From Humibacillus sp. DSM 29435 (GTDB lineage: Bacteria > Actinomycetota > Actinomycetes > Actinomycetales > Dermatophilaceae): DNA of 64,000 nucleotides. Of this stretch, positions 45,968-54,415 are shown in pieces (position 1 is the first letter of the stretch; each line of letters opens with the position of its first letter). The stretch spans positions 62,001 to 126,000 of the forward strand of contig NZ_MAST01000045.1 of the NCBI RefSeq assembly GCF_001758225.1, written 5' to 3'. Made by a program: the position numbers and the translations under genes. Under the pieces are notes generated by a model that was not told where the DNA came from, did no database searches, and saw nothing but the letters and a program-made list of their open reading frames with translations.

Positions 45968-46882
45968 GTGGCTCACATCGCTCCCGGGCGCCATCGTGCC
46001 CCCGGTCGTTTCAACCCGCTTGCCGAGCTGACGCTCATCGCCAAGGAGTCCGCACAGCCGGCTGTCAAGGGCGCCGCGATCGTGGCTGCCTCTGGCGGGC
46101 TCGTCGCGTCCTTCGCCGCCCCGTCGTTCGCGGCCGACAACGGGTCTGCACTCGTCGCCGCGGCCGGCACCACCGTGGCCGGTTCCGCCGCCGTCGGTCC
46201 GGTCGCCGCCACCACCGCACAGGGTGCCACCGCGCTCTCCTCGGTCGGCTACGTGGCTCCGACCGCTGCCCGCCCGGCAGCCCCGATCGTCATCGAGGAC
46301 ATCCTCGTCAAGACCCAGCGTGCCGAGGCTGCCGCCAAGGTCAAGGCCGAGGCAGAAGCACGGTCGAAGGCCCGGGCACAGGCCGCGGAGAAGGCTCGGG
46401 CCGAGGCGGCCGCCCAGCGTCGGGCCACCGAGGCTCGTGCGTCTCGCTCCACGACCCGCACCGCGGTCACCTCGCGTTCGACGACGCGCACCACCACAAA
46501 CACCGCTCCCAAGGCGTCCAACCCGGCTCCGGCCCCCGTGCGGGCTCAGAGCGCTTCGGGCATCGCCGGCATTGCGCAGTCGCTCTACGGCGTTCCGTAC
46601 GTCTACGGCGGCACGAGCACCTCCGGCTTCGACTGCTCTGGCTACACCCAGTACGTCTACGGCCGTGCCGGCATCTCGATCCCGCGTACGGCCAGCGCGC
46701 AGCAGCGGGCGGCGACCCGGGTGTCCAGCCCCCGCCCCGGCGACCTCGTGTTCTTCGGCTACCCGGCCTACCACGTCGGCATCTACGTCAGCTCCGGCCG
46801 TCTCGCCGACGCCCAGCGTCCCGGCACGGTCACGGGCAACCACTCCATCTGGACCGCGCCCTCGGGCTACGGCCGCTTCTGA
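45968..46882 (+). CDS. Secreted NlpC/P60 peptidoglycan endopeptidase
   Basis: A 304-aa cell-wall hydrolase. An export signal ends near 'SFAADNG' (about residue 55) after a long N-region. An Ala/Lys/Arg coiled segment (about 110-160) and Thr/Ser/Pro linker lead to the C-terminal NlpC/P60 domain with catalytic Cys223 (FDCSGY) and His269 (YHVGIY). It probably cuts peptide cross-links during growth or division. The GTG start has GAGAGG upstream. Control by c-di-AMP is indicated by the leader. Confidence 0.93.
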   Translation: MAHIAPGRHRAPGRFNPLAELTLIAKESAQPAVKGAAIVAASGGLVASFAAPSFAADNGSALVAAAGTTVAGSAAVGPVAATTAQGATALSSVGYVAPTAARPAAPIVIEDILVKTQRAEAAAKVKAEAEARSKARAQAAEKARAEAAAQRRATEARASRSTTRTAVTSRSTTRTTTNTAPKASNPAPAPVRAQSASGIAGIAQSLYGVPYVYGGTSTSGFDCSGYTQYVYGRAGISIPRTASAQQRAATRVSSPRPGDLVFFGYPAYHVGIYVSSGRLADAQRPGTVTGNHSIWTAPSGYGRF

Positions 46883-46941
46883 TCGGTGATCGGCGCCCCA
46901 GGCGCCGACCCGAGCCGCCCTGCGGCTCGACTCCTCCACGC

Positions 46942-46979
46942 CGAACGGCCACGGACGCACCAGCGTCCGTGGCCGTTCG
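46942..46979 (+). terminator. Terminator after the NlpC/P60 gene
   Basis: A perfect 17-bp stem: CGAACGGCCACGGACGC (46942-46958), loop ACCA, then its exact complement (46963-46979), 60 nt after the stop codon. Confidence 0.85.
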
Positions 46980-47357
46980 ACGTCGTGCGTGACCACTCCA
47001 ACACCCGCTGTCGAGAATCGGCCAAGGTTGGCCGCATGACAGAGTTCACTGAAAAGCGGCTTGTTGCCTCCGGCGAGCGGGCCGCGAGATGTCTCCCCGC
47101 GCGGTGGTCCAACACGACGGCACTGCGATTGTGCCGACGGGAGATGCAGACAGGAGCCCAACTCGTCGAACGACTCCGCGTCGAGTAGCGCCATCTCTCA
47201 GCACGCACGGACCGCGGTGGGGTCGAAGGCTCTTACCAGCGCGCGCTGGGCGTCGCCGGTGACGCACCGTCACATCGCCGGACCGAGCAGAACCGTGCCC
47301 GCTCGATAGCGAACGGTCCGCCTTCTGCAGGTGGACGAAGAAGGAAAGGCGTGGACG
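46980..47357. other. Gap with at most one doubtful small frame
   Basis: A region of about 380 bp. The only candidate is a 50-codon frame at 47036-47188 (MTEFTEKRLVASGERAARCL...), Arg-rich, without a ribosome-binding site or recognisable family; I do not call it a gene. Nothing else is seen. Confidence 0.3.
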
Positions 47358-48161
47358 GTGTCCCTTGGCCAGCCTCCCACGACCGTTCTGAGCGCGTTCG
47401 CGGTGAGCACGCCACCCCACCCGGTGACTGGCGGTCAGGGCACGTCGTGGGGTGCAGGTGGCTTGGTGTTCAAGCCAGAGACCAGCCGCACGTACGAGTG
47501 GCTGGCGCAGGCTCTGGTCGAGTTCGCATCAGACGAGGTCCGCATCGCCAGAGCGGCGAGCACCCGGGGCGGATCGTGGTCCTTCGAGGGTTGGTCGGCC
47601 ACCCACCGGGTCGAGGGCACCGCGCCGGACTTCTCGGCGTCCTCGACCTGGGTCGAGATCATCGAGGCCGGCAGAGCGTTTCACCGGGCGGTCGCGCACC
47701 TGCACCGACCGGACTGCCTCGACGCGCGACACGACTGGTGGGCGCGAGCGGACCGAGCCGCCTGGGGCGAACGACCGATCCATTTCTGCGACGAGTTCGC
47801 CGGTATCGCCCGACGCCTGCAGGACGTCCTCGAGCCGCTCAGTGCCCCGCAGATCGTCCATGGGGATCTGACGGTGAACGTCCTGTTCGCCCTGGGCATG
47901 GTCCCGTCCATCATCGACATCTCGCCCTATTGGCGACCGCCGGAGTACGCCGATGGCATCGTCGTCGCGGACGCACTCGCTTGGCATGGTGCGCACCCAT
48001 CTCTGCTGGACCGCGTCGACGTGTCTGTCGCTGCGGTCGCCCGCGCCCTGCTGTTCCGGATGGCAACCACCAACGAGTGCGTGGCTTCCGGCGTCGAGGG
48101 AGTCGACCTCCTGGATGAAGCGCAGCGTTACGCCTCCGCGGCGGTATCCATCGGCGTGTGA
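47358..48161 (+). CDS. TIGR02569-like, aminoglycoside-phosphotransferase-fold protein
   Basis: A 267-aa protein of an actinobacterial kinase-like family. 'PHPVTGGQGTSWGAGGLVFKPE' matches the nucleotide-loop end, 'QIVHGDLTVNVLFA' carries the HGD catalytic motif, and 'IIDISPYWRPPEYADGIVVADAL' is the family-specific continuation. Substrate unknown. The GTG at 47358 is preferred because AGGAAAG lies about 9 nt upstream; GTG 47331 is also open. Confidence 0.8.
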   Translation: MSLGQPPTTVLSAFAVSTPPHPVTGGQGTSWGAGGLVFKPETSRTYEWLAQALVEFASDEVRIARAASTRGGSWSFEGWSATHRVEGTAPDFSASSTWVEIIEAGRAFHRAVAHLHRPDCLDARHDWWARADRAAWGERPIHFCDEFAGIARRLQDVLEPLSAPQIVHGDLTVNVLFALGMVPSIIDISPYWRPPEYADGIVVADALAWHGAHPSLLDRVDVSVAAVARALLFRMATTNECVASGVEGVDLLDEAQRYASAAVSIGV

Positions 48162-48362
48162 TCAAGGGAAGTGGGTTGCAACGCCGGGGCTGACCGAGTC
48201 AACCCAACGTGCACCCCACCGGAACGGGTGACGTCGACCACGCTTGGCGCTCCTCGCTACCGCACGATCCACGGCCATGGGGGGTGAACGTTCCACGCTG
48301 ATGACCGCACGACCTGAAGCAGATGAACCGGAGTCATGTCGCCGAATGACCATCAAGACGGC

Positions 48363-48400
48363 CTAAACTATATAAGTGACCGTCACAATATCTAGTTTAG
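48363..48400. promoter_or_regulatory. Near-concentric palindromic operator upstream of fic
   Basis: The outer arms CTAAACTA (48363-48370) and TAGTTTAG (48393-48400) and the inner palindrome GTGAC-C-GTCAC (48376-48386) have centres within half a base of each other. The site is AT-rich against a GC-rich background, contains TATAAG-like promoter sequence, and lies 20 nt before the fic start. It looks like an operator for an autoregulator, perhaps the winged-helix end of Fic itself. Confidence 0.55.
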
Positions 48401-48420
48401 ACCGTCTGTGAGGGCTTCTG

Positions 48421-49473
48421 GTGCACTCGTTCGTCGATCTTGACCGAGCTCTCGGCGCTGTGCCAGCGCCTCTGGTGATGACCTTGCGCGACATCGACCG
48501 CGGCCAGGGCAGCGAGGGCCTGTACCTCAACCAGGTGCCCGACCTGCTCACCGAGTTAGCCAACCGTGCTCGGGTGGCGAGCATCACCGCGTCATCTGCC
48601 CTCGAGGGCGTTATCGTCACGAACCGCAGCCGTGCGGCCGCCATCATCGCCAACAAGCCCATCGATCTGCGCACCCGCAGCGAACAAGAGTTCGCCGGCT
48701 ACCGTTCTGCCCTCGACTACCTCTTCGCCGAGGACTGGCGCCCCCTGAACGTCGGCCTGCTCCTTCACCTGCACCGGCTGCTGTTCGCGGATACCAAAGC
48801 CACGGGCGGGACTTTCAAGGCGAGCGACAACCTTGTCGTCGACCGGTCCTCCGAGGGAGTCCAGACCGTCCGATTCAAGCCCGTGCCGGCCGCTCGCACC
48901 GAGTCCTACGCGGCCGAGCTCATCGACCGCTACGTCGATGCCGTCAGGGCAAACCAACACCACCCAGTGCTTCTCATCGGTCTGTTCGTCCTTGATCTGC
49001 TCATCATCCACCCGTTCGACGACGGCAATGGCCGTGTGGCACGCGCGCTGACGAACGCCCTTCTCGCCGAGGCCGGGTATGGGGTCGGTCGCTACGTTTC
49101 GCTCGAGCAGCTCATCGCCGAATCGGCCGACGGGTACTACCAGGCGTTGCTCGACTCAACTCACGACTGGAACGACCACGCGAACGACCCGTGGCCCTGG
49201 CTGGCGTACTTCAGCCAGCTCCTTGCGCGCGGTTACGCCCGGTTCGCCGAGGGTGTCGGCGCCGATAGGTCTGGAGGCACGAAAGCCGAACGCGTGCGTG
49301 AGCACGTCTTGAGCCATGGTGCATCCGTCTTTGCGATCTCCGATGTCAGAGCTGCGCTACCCGGAATCAGCGATCCGACCATTCGACTCGTCCTCAATGA
49401 GCTGAAGGGCGAAGGGCTCCTGAAGCCGCAGGGCACCGGACGCTCCGCCGTGTGGTTACGTGTGACCCGGTAA
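48421..49473 (+). CDS. fic: Fic-domain AMPylator with inhibitory helix and wHTH tail
   Basis: A 350-aa protein. An N-terminal inhibitory motif SSALEG (Ser58-x3-Glu62-Gly63) indicates a class II Fic whose own helix blocks ATP. The complete catalytic motif HPFDDGNGR is at residues 197-205, so it should transfer AMP (or another NMP) to a target hydroxyl. The last 80 residues resemble a winged helix (VLSHGASVFAISDVRAALPGISDPTIRLVLNELKGEGLL). The GTG start at 48421 has GAGGGC upstream. No separate antitoxin gene is next to it. Confidence 0.88.
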   Translation: MHSFVDLDRALGAVPAPLVMTLRDIDRGQGSEGLYLNQVPDLLTELANRARVASITASSALEGVIVTNRSRAAAIIANKPIDLRTRSEQEFAGYRSALDYLFAEDWRPLNVGLLLHLHRLLFADTKATGGTFKASDNLVVDRSSEGVQTVRFKPVPAARTESYAAELIDRYVDAVRANQHHPVLLIGLFVLDLLIIHPFDDGNGRVARALTNALLAEAGYGVGRYVSLEQLIAESADGYYQALLDSTHDWNDHANDPWPWLAYFSQLLARGYARFAEGVGADRSGGTKAERVREHVLSHGASVFAISDVRAALPGISDPTIRLVLNELKGEGLLKPQGTGRSAVWLRVTR

Positions 49474-49539
49474 TCCCCACCGTGAACGCTTTGCGGCTAC
49501 TCGTGCGGAGGTTCCTTCCCGTGTGTTGAGTACACAGCT

Positions 49540-49868
49540 ATGGGTGCGGTTCGTCTTCGGCAAGCCGACCGGGCACTGATGCTCGACGACGAAACCAGCG
49601 TCCTTCTCGTCAACTTCAAGGGTGACTCTCTAAAGAGCTGGGGCTCGACGATGCCCACATACACGGGTCCGTATGGCGGATAACCGGTACATTCCCAATG
49701 GCTGGCTGGCTGGCTGGGACGGGCAGACCGACACCTGCTTCCTCGTCCGCGTTCGTCACTTTGAACCACAGCCGCAAGCTGACCTTGCGGTTGAAACCGC
49801 TCACGGGTTGCGCTGGTTCGCTCGTGCTGAGGTGGACAGCGGCTTGGCGGTCTTCGGTCCACGGGATC
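49540..49868 (+). pseudogene. Decayed Nudix hydrolase
   Basis: Two overlapping fragments in different frames resemble one Nudix protein. Frame one (49540-49683) reads RLRQADRALMLDDETSVLLVNF, a typical Nudix first strand. Frame two (from 49673) reads TCFLVRVRHFEPQPQADLAVETAHGLRWFARAEVD, typical of the C-terminal half. The Nudix box (GX5EX7REUXEEXGU) that should lie between them is missing, so the gene has lost its catalytic part. From 49869 to 50080 nothing is seen. Confidence 0.5.
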
Positions 49869-50080
49869 TGCTCAGACCGGGGCGTGCGGCACGTCGACTG
49901 CGTCTCGTCAGCCGATGCGCCGGTGTGCGTCTTCGTGGCCACCGGCAACCGGCCCTCAAGGTCGGGCGCCTGACGTTGTGCACCACCGGTGAGTCAGGCG
50001 GCTTTCTTCACAGTGCTGAGCCTGCTTGTGCAGCCGTCGACGATTCTCGACACCCGGGGCTCCAGTGACAGGATGAAGCG

Positions 50081-50821
50081 ATGAGTGTGACCAACCAGCA
50101 AGCGGCCGACTCGACGACCCCCATAGACCTCGCCCTCTGGGTCGACCTGGTCTGCCCGTGGTCGTGGTTGGCGCGACGCCGGCTCGACGCGGCGGTATCC
50201 GCCTTCGAGCGTCCGGCCGACGTGACCATCACCCTGCGGGCCTTCGAGCTGGAGCCCGACTTCCCGCGGGGGTCTCGCGTGCCCGTGGCCGAGCATCTCG
50301 GATGCCGTCACGGCGGTGGGGCCGAGACCGGTCGGCTGATGAACGCGAAGGTCGAGCAGGCGGCATCCGGCGACGGTCTGGTCTTCGACTGGGGCCGCGC
50401 GGTCTGGGCGAACACCTTCGACGCCCACCGGCTCTGTGCGCTGGCACTCGCCCTGGGCGGTCACGCGCTGCAGTCGGCCGCGGCCGAACGGTTCTGGTCG
50501 GCGCACTTCAGCGAGGGTCTGGCGCTTGATGACCCCTTGGTACTTCAGCGGACCGGTGCTGAGTGCGGGCTCGATGAGCGCCGGGTCGCGTCGGTGCTGG
50601 CGGGCGAGGAGTTCGCCGACCATGTGCGCGGCGACGAGCAGGCCGCGGGGCCCTTGGGCATCACGTCGGTGCCCGTGCTGGTGGCCAACGGGTATGCGGC
50701 CCTGGCCGGGGTGCGCGACGCCTCCGACTACCTGGCCTTGCTGCGAGGCGTGGCGACCGGAGACGAGTCAGCCACTTCTCCCGTCGACGCCGGTGGGCCG
50801 GCCGAGGCCGCCCGCGGATGA
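50081..50821 (+). CDS. DsbA-family (FrnE-like) oxidoreductase
   Basis: A 246-aa thioredoxin-fold protein with the helical insertion of the FrnE group. The usual CPWC motif reads VCPWSW here, so only the first cysteine remains; 'GITSVPVLV' supplies the cis-proline. Many cytoplasmic FrnE proteins lack the second cysteine, so activity may be isomerase- or glutathione-linked rather than disulfide-forming. It overlaps the downstream hydrolase gene (ATGA). Confidence 0.82.
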   Translation: MSVTNQQAADSTTPIDLALWVDLVCPWSWLARRRLDAAVSAFERPADVTITLRAFELEPDFPRGSRVPVAEHLGCRHGGGAETGRLMNAKVEQAASGDGLVFDWGRAVWANTFDAHRLCALALALGGHALQSAAAERFWSAHFSEGLALDDPLVLQRTGAECGLDERRVASVLAGEEFADHVRGDEQAAGPLGITSVPVLVANGYAALAGVRDASDYLALLRGVATGDESATSPVDAGGPAEAARG

Positions 50822-51492
50822 GCGAGGCGCGGATCGTCGACACGTCGGTGCCGTCTGACCCGAAGGGCCTCGTGCTCGTGCTCCATGGAGGGGCGTCGCG
50901 GCGTCATTCGATGAGGGTGAGCCCGGCTCAGCTGTCGGTGCTGCGGATGGTGCCGATCGCCGCTCGCATCGCCCACCTCGCTCCCGACGAGCTGGTCGTC
51001 CAGCGGCTGCTCAACTCCCGGCGCGGGTGGGACGCCCACCACACCCCGGTCGCCGATGTGCAGTGGGCGCTGGCCCAGGCGGCCGAGCGCTTCGGAGGCG
51101 GCCTTCCGACCTGCCTGGTGGGTCACTCGTTGGGGGGCCGAGCCGCCCTTCTCGCCGCCACCAGACCCGAGGTGCGCAGCGCAGTCGCGCTCGCGCCGTG
51201 GGTCTACCCCGACGAGGGCCGCATCGACCTCGTCGGCACGCAGGTGCTCATCGTGCACGGTGACGCCGACCGCATCGCCCGGCCGGCGAACTCGGCGGCC
51301 GTGGCCCGAGACCTGGCCCGCACCGCCCAGGTGGCCTACGTCACCGTCGACGGCGGAAAGCACGCCATGCTGCGTCATCACGGCACGTTCGACGGCATCG
51401 CCGCCGACTTCGCCGTCGCCACCCTCCTCGGTCGCCAACCCTCACCGTTGGTGGCCCGCGCGCTCGCGGGCGAGCAGTGGCTCGACGCCTGA
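50818..51492 (+). CDS. Alpha/beta-fold hydrolase
   Basis: A 224-aa dienelactone-hydrolase-like protein. 'LVLVLHGG' forms the oxyanion region, GHSLGG carries the nucleophilic Ser (about residue 104), 'HGDADRI' the acid and 'GGKHAML' the His. Substrate unknown. Translationally coupled to the FrnE-like gene. Confidence 0.82.
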   Translation: MSEARIVDTSVPSDPKGLVLVLHGGASRRHSMRVSPAQLSVLRMVPIAARIAHLAPDELVVQRLLNSRRGWDAHHTPVADVQWALAQAAERFGGGLPTCLVGHSLGGRAALLAATRPEVRSAVALAPWVYPDEGRIDLVGTQVLIVHGDADRIARPANSAAVARDLARTAQVAYVTVDGGKHAMLRHHGTFDGIAADFAVATLLGRQPSPLVARALAGEQWLDA

Positions 51493-51514
51493 GTCGTTCC
51501 CGGTCGTCGGTCGC

Positions 51515-51560
51515 AGCCTGGTGACGGCCTCGAACCGGGCGTCGGCCCGGTCTTCAGGCT
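51515..51560. terminator. Bidirectional terminator before the Asp23 operon end
   Basis: An inner perfect hairpin ACCGGGC-GTCG-GCCCGGT (51534-51551) is nested in outer arms AGCCTG (51515-51520) and CAGGCT (51555-51560). It separates the hydrolase gene from the convergent Asp23/sigma operon. Confidence 0.65.
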
Positions 51561-51585
51561 CAGCGACAACCGCACGAGGTCGAGG

Positions 51586-51975
51586 TCAGCGCGCAGACGT
51601 GCCGAGCACGTCTTCTTCGTGCCCGGCGACAGCGGCATCCACCGACAGCACCCGAACGTCCACGGCTCCGCCCCCCACCGAGGCGAGCGCCAGCTCGGCC
51701 AGCACGGCCGCACGCACGGCGACGGCGGTCTCGAGGGCGGTGCTCGGCCCGGTCACCGAGATCTCGACCGCCACGTCGACGGCATCCCCGCGTCGAGTGA
51801 CCGACACCCCGTCGGGTGAGTCTGCCTCCGCGGACGAGGTCGCGCTGCCCAGCCGGGCCAGCCCCCGAATCGCCTGCGCCAACGAAGGCTCGAGCCGCGC
51901 CACTCCGAGCACGGCCCCGGCGGCCAGAGCCAGCCGTTCCTCGAGCGAGCGCTCACCATCGACAGTCTCAGGCAT
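51586..51975 (-). CDS. Small Asp23/Gls24-like protein, last gene of the envelope-stress operon
   Basis: A 129-aa protein. Residues 60-120 ('GVSVTRRGDAVDVAVEISVTGPSTALETAVAVRAAVLAELA..GGGAVDVRVLSVDA') follow the beta-alpha pattern of Asp23-like domains, though short and diverged. The ATG at 51975 overlaps the preceding stop by 8 nt. Function inferred only from the operon. Confidence 0.65.
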   Translation of the reverse strand: MPETVDGERSLEERLALAAGAVLGVARLEPSLAQAIRGLARLGSATSSAEADSPDGVSVTRRGDAVDVAVEISVTGPSTALETAVAVRAAVLAELALASVGGGAVDVRVLSVDAAVAGHEEDVLGTSAR

Positions 51976-52564
51976 CGTGCAGGTCCTCCACGTGGATGGC
52001 GATCGACGCGACGGGCACGCCGACTCGACGTTCGACGGCGACGGCGACACGGTCTCGGAGCTCGGTGACGAGCGGCGGGATGCGAACCGAGCCTCCCACG
52101 GTGAGGGAGAGCTGCACCGCGAGTGAGGTGGCACCACCGCCGCTCGCTGGGGCTTGGCCGGGCTGCTCGTTCACCACCGTCACCCGACAGCGGCGCCCCT
52201 CGACGTCGTCGAAGCCGTCGCACGTCTCGCGGACGATGCTCGCGACCGCCTGCTCGCTGATCGTGACCTGACCCGCAGCGTCAGGGGATGCCGTGAGCAG
52301 CGGAAGGGTTCTGCCGCGGCGCACCTCGGTGCGCGCGATGGCGACGATCGCGGCGAGGGCGCCAGGTCGGCCCACCAGGCGGTCGTCGTCGCGGTCGGTC
52401 TCGACCATGGCCGTGGTGGCCGAGGCCAGACCGGCGAGGTCGGCACGAGCCGCCTGGCAGTCGGGGCAGGTGGCCTCGTGCTTGTCGGGTTCGTGGTTGA
52501 TGTTGGCCCACACATCGTCGACGTCGCGGCCGCAGCCGAGCCGCCCGGTCTCGCTCAGCGCCAT
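51968..52564 (-). CDS. Zinc anti-sigma-like motif fused to an Asp23-like domain
   Basis: A 198-aa protein. The N-terminus has Cys11 and His29-x3-Cys33-x2-Cys36 (HEATCPDC), the zinc anti-sigma pattern found with ECF factors. The C-terminal half ('QVTISEQAVASIVRETCDGFDDVEGRRCRVTVVNE...SLAVQLSLTVGGSVRIPPLVTELRDRVAVAVERRVGVPVASIAIHVEDL') follows the Asp23 fold pattern. It is directly downstream of, and overlapping, the ECF sigma gene by 10 nt, so it is the likely antagonist of that sigma factor. The combination suggests that Asp23 interactions at the membrane feed into sigma control. Confidence 0.72.
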   Translation of the reverse strand: MALSETGRLGCGRDVDDVWANINHEPDKHEATCPDCQAARADLAGLASATTAMVETDRDDDRLVGRPGALAAIVAIARTEVRRGRTLPLLTASPDAAGQVTISEQAVASIVRETCDGFDDVEGRRCRVTVVNEQPGQAPASGGGATSLAVQLSLTVGGSVRIPPLVTELRDRVAVAVERRVGVPVASIAIHVEDLHDA

Positions 52565-53181
52565 TCGCTCATCCCTCTCGCTAGGTGAAGCCGGGCGCGA
52601 GCGATGCGTCCGCGAACGGTGGCGACCGGTACGCCGATGGCGTAGGCGATCTCCGGATACGACAGGTGGTGCAGCTCCTTGAGCACCCAGCACGCGCGCA
52701 GCTCCGCGGGAAGGGTGGTGAGGGCGACGTCGAGCCCCGCGCCTAAGGCCGAGGTCTGGGCGGCCGCCGACGGTGGGTCGGCCTCGACCCCTGCCGAACG
52801 GTGCGGATCGTGCCCGACGTCACCCTCGTGGGTCAGGCTCGTGCGCCTCCGTTTTCGGGCCCGAAGCAGGTTGAGGCACTGCCGCGTCATGAGCTGGTAG
52901 ACCCACGCGTGGAAGGCCTGAGGGTCCTTCAGGGTGGGCAGCCGACGCCAGGCGAGCACGAGCGAGTCCTGAACGGCATCCTGGGCCTCCCCGATGTCGG
53001 TCAGCATGCGGTAACCGAGTCGGAGCAGCTCCTTCTCGTAGCTGCGCACCAGCCGTTCGAACGACGCGACGTCGCCGTCCTGAGCGCGTACGACGAGGGT
53101 CGACTCGCGCAGCGCCCGGTCTGCCGGCGTGGCTGCCTCTGGGCGGGGCGCGTCATCGGCGTCGTCGGTCTTCTCGAGCAT
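52555..53181 (-). CDS. ECF-type RNA polymerase sigma factor
   Basis: A 208-aa extracytoplasmic-function sigma factor. Region 2 reads 'SFERLVRSYEKELLRLGYRMLTDIGEAQDAVQDSLVLAWRRLPTLKDPQAFHAWVYQLMTRQCLN', and region 4 'LTTLPAELRACWVLKELHHLSYPEIAYAIGVPVATVRGRIARARLHL'. The intervening linker is long and polar. The ATG at 53181 or the GTG directly before it (53184) can start the protein. It lies inside an Asp23/AmaP operon with the likely anti-sigma next. Confidence 0.9.
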   Translation of the reverse strand: MLEKTDDADDAPRPEAATPADRALRESTLVVRAQDGDVASFERLVRSYEKELLRLGYRMLTDIGEAQDAVQDSLVLAWRRLPTLKDPQAFHAWVYQLMTRQCLNLLRARKRRRTSLTHEGDVGHDPHRSAGVEADPPSAAAQTSALGAGLDVALTTLPAELRACWVLKELHHLSYPEIAYAIGVPVATVRGRIARARLHLARGMSEWR

Positions 53182-53184
53182 CAC

Positions 53185-53799
53185 TCAGAGGGTCACACTG
53201 TCGGATGTGCGGCGCTCGGGGCTTACGTCGACCTGCACACCGAGGTGCTCGAGCGTGGTGTCGAGTGCGCCGGCCAGACGCGAGACCGGCCCCGTCTGCA
53301 CCGAGCTGAGCAGCGCTCGCACGTCGGAGCGGTCGGATGCCGTGAGCTTGAGGGTGAGCTGCGGGCGGCTCGCGCTCCCGCGTAACACCGCGGAGGCACT
53401 GGTGACATCCGGGAGCGTCTCGAGGTCGGCGACGACGACGTCGGCGAGCACGGCCGACGTGGCGCTGGTCAGGCCCGTGGCGGCGTCGTCGCGAAGGCGC
53501 AGCGGCGCGGCCGAGCGGGTGTGTGGCACCTGCGCCACCAGCCAGGCCAGCCCCAGCAGGGCCAGCACGATGCCGAGCACTGCCGTGCCGATGATGACGC
53601 CCTGGTTGGCGAAGAAGTCGGTGGCCCCGGGTTCGAGGAGGTGGTCGCCCGACGCCGGCACCGAGGTGCGGGCGCTGCCGCTCAGCACCGTGGCGAACAG
53701 TCCTGTGGCGACCATGGTCGCCACGGCGCCGGTGAGCAGCACCACCAGCCCGATGATGGCCAGCCAGGTGCGGTTGAGCCCGCTGGAGAAGACCCTCAT
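53185..53799 (-). CDS. amaP: AmaP-like alkaline-shock membrane anchor
   Basis: A 204-aa protein with two N-terminal transmembrane helices ('TWLAIIGLVVLLTGAVATMVATGLF' and 'GVIIGTAVLGIVLALLGLAWLVAQV') separated by an outside loop, then a soluble domain with alternating strands ('ASRPQLTLKLTASDRSDVRALLSSV'). This is the architecture of AmaP, which tethers Asp23 to the membrane in Firmicutes. The stop is immediately before the sigma gene. Confidence 0.75.
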   Translation of the reverse strand: MRVFSSGLNRTWLAIIGLVVLLTGAVATMVATGLFATVLSGSARTSVPASGDHLLEPGATDFFANQGVIIGTAVLGIVLALLGLAWLVAQVPHTRSAAPLRLRDDAATGLTSATSAVLADVVVADLETLPDVTSASAVLRGSASRPQLTLKLTASDRSDVRALLSSVQTGPVSRLAGALDTTLEHLGVQVDVSPERRTSDSVTL

Positions 53800-53839
53800 A
53801 CCGCGCCCGCCGCGGCGTCGGGTGCCTTCTTGGAGATGA

Positions 53840-54415
53840 TCATGGCTGGGTCGTCCTTACGGTCGCTGTGACTGTGGGGGTGGGCGTCAGGCGTACGGCA
53901 TCCAGCGCCTCACGCACCGCGGTCGTGACGCTCTGAGCCAGCTCGTCGCGCTGGGCGGAGGGTGAGCTGACGGTGAGGCGCACGGCGCGGCCGGTCACCG
54001 TGGCCGACACGGAGTCGACTCCCGACACCTGATGGGCGTGGGCTGTCGCCAGCTTGGCCACGGCCTTGCGGGTCATGACGAACTCGGTCGACCCGACCTT
54101 GTCGGAGCTGAGGTCGCTGTCGTCGATGACGTAGGCGTTGGGTCGGCCCGGGGCCAGTGCACTGACGAGCAGCACGAGACCCACGAGGGCGAGCACGATC
54201 GCGAGGGCGATCGCGGCTGTCGAGCCCCACGTCAGGTCCCCCACGTGGCGGTGGGTCCAACCGACGAACGACGGCCATGCGCCGTCGACGAGGCGGGCGA
54301 TACCCGCCCACGCCAGCGACACCCCGACTGCGGTCACACAGACGGCCGCGATGGTGGCCGGTACCGTTCGCGACGGCCGCCTCCGCAACGAGACGGGGTT
54401 GGCTCCGCGGCTCAT
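53840..54415 (-). CDS. DUF6286-like membrane protein of the Asp23 operon
   Basis: A 191-aa protein with two helices ('ATIAAVCVTAVGVSLAWAGIARL' and 'STAAIALAIVLALVGLVLLVSAL') and a soluble C-terminal part 'VMTRKAVAKLATAHAHQVSGVDSVSATVTGRAVRLTVSS' resembling AmaP-type domains. It probably forms a second membrane anchor. The ATG overlaps the preceding Asp23 stop (ATGA); a 40-nt gap separates it from amaP. Confidence 0.72.
   Translation of the reverse strand: MSRGANPVSLRRRPSRTVPATIAAVCVTAVGVSLAWAGIARLVDGAWPSFVGWTHRHVGDLTWGSTAAIALAIVLALVGLVLLVSALAPGRPNAYVIDDSDLSSDKVGSTEFVMTRKAVAKLATAHAHQVSGVDSVSATVTGRAVRLTVSSPSAQRDELAQSVTTAVREALDAVRLTPTPTVTATVRTTQP

Noticed and set aside
47036-47188. 50-codon frame after the NlpC/P60 terminator
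   Set aside because: No ribosome-binding site, no family resemblance and Arg-rich composition typical of chance frames.
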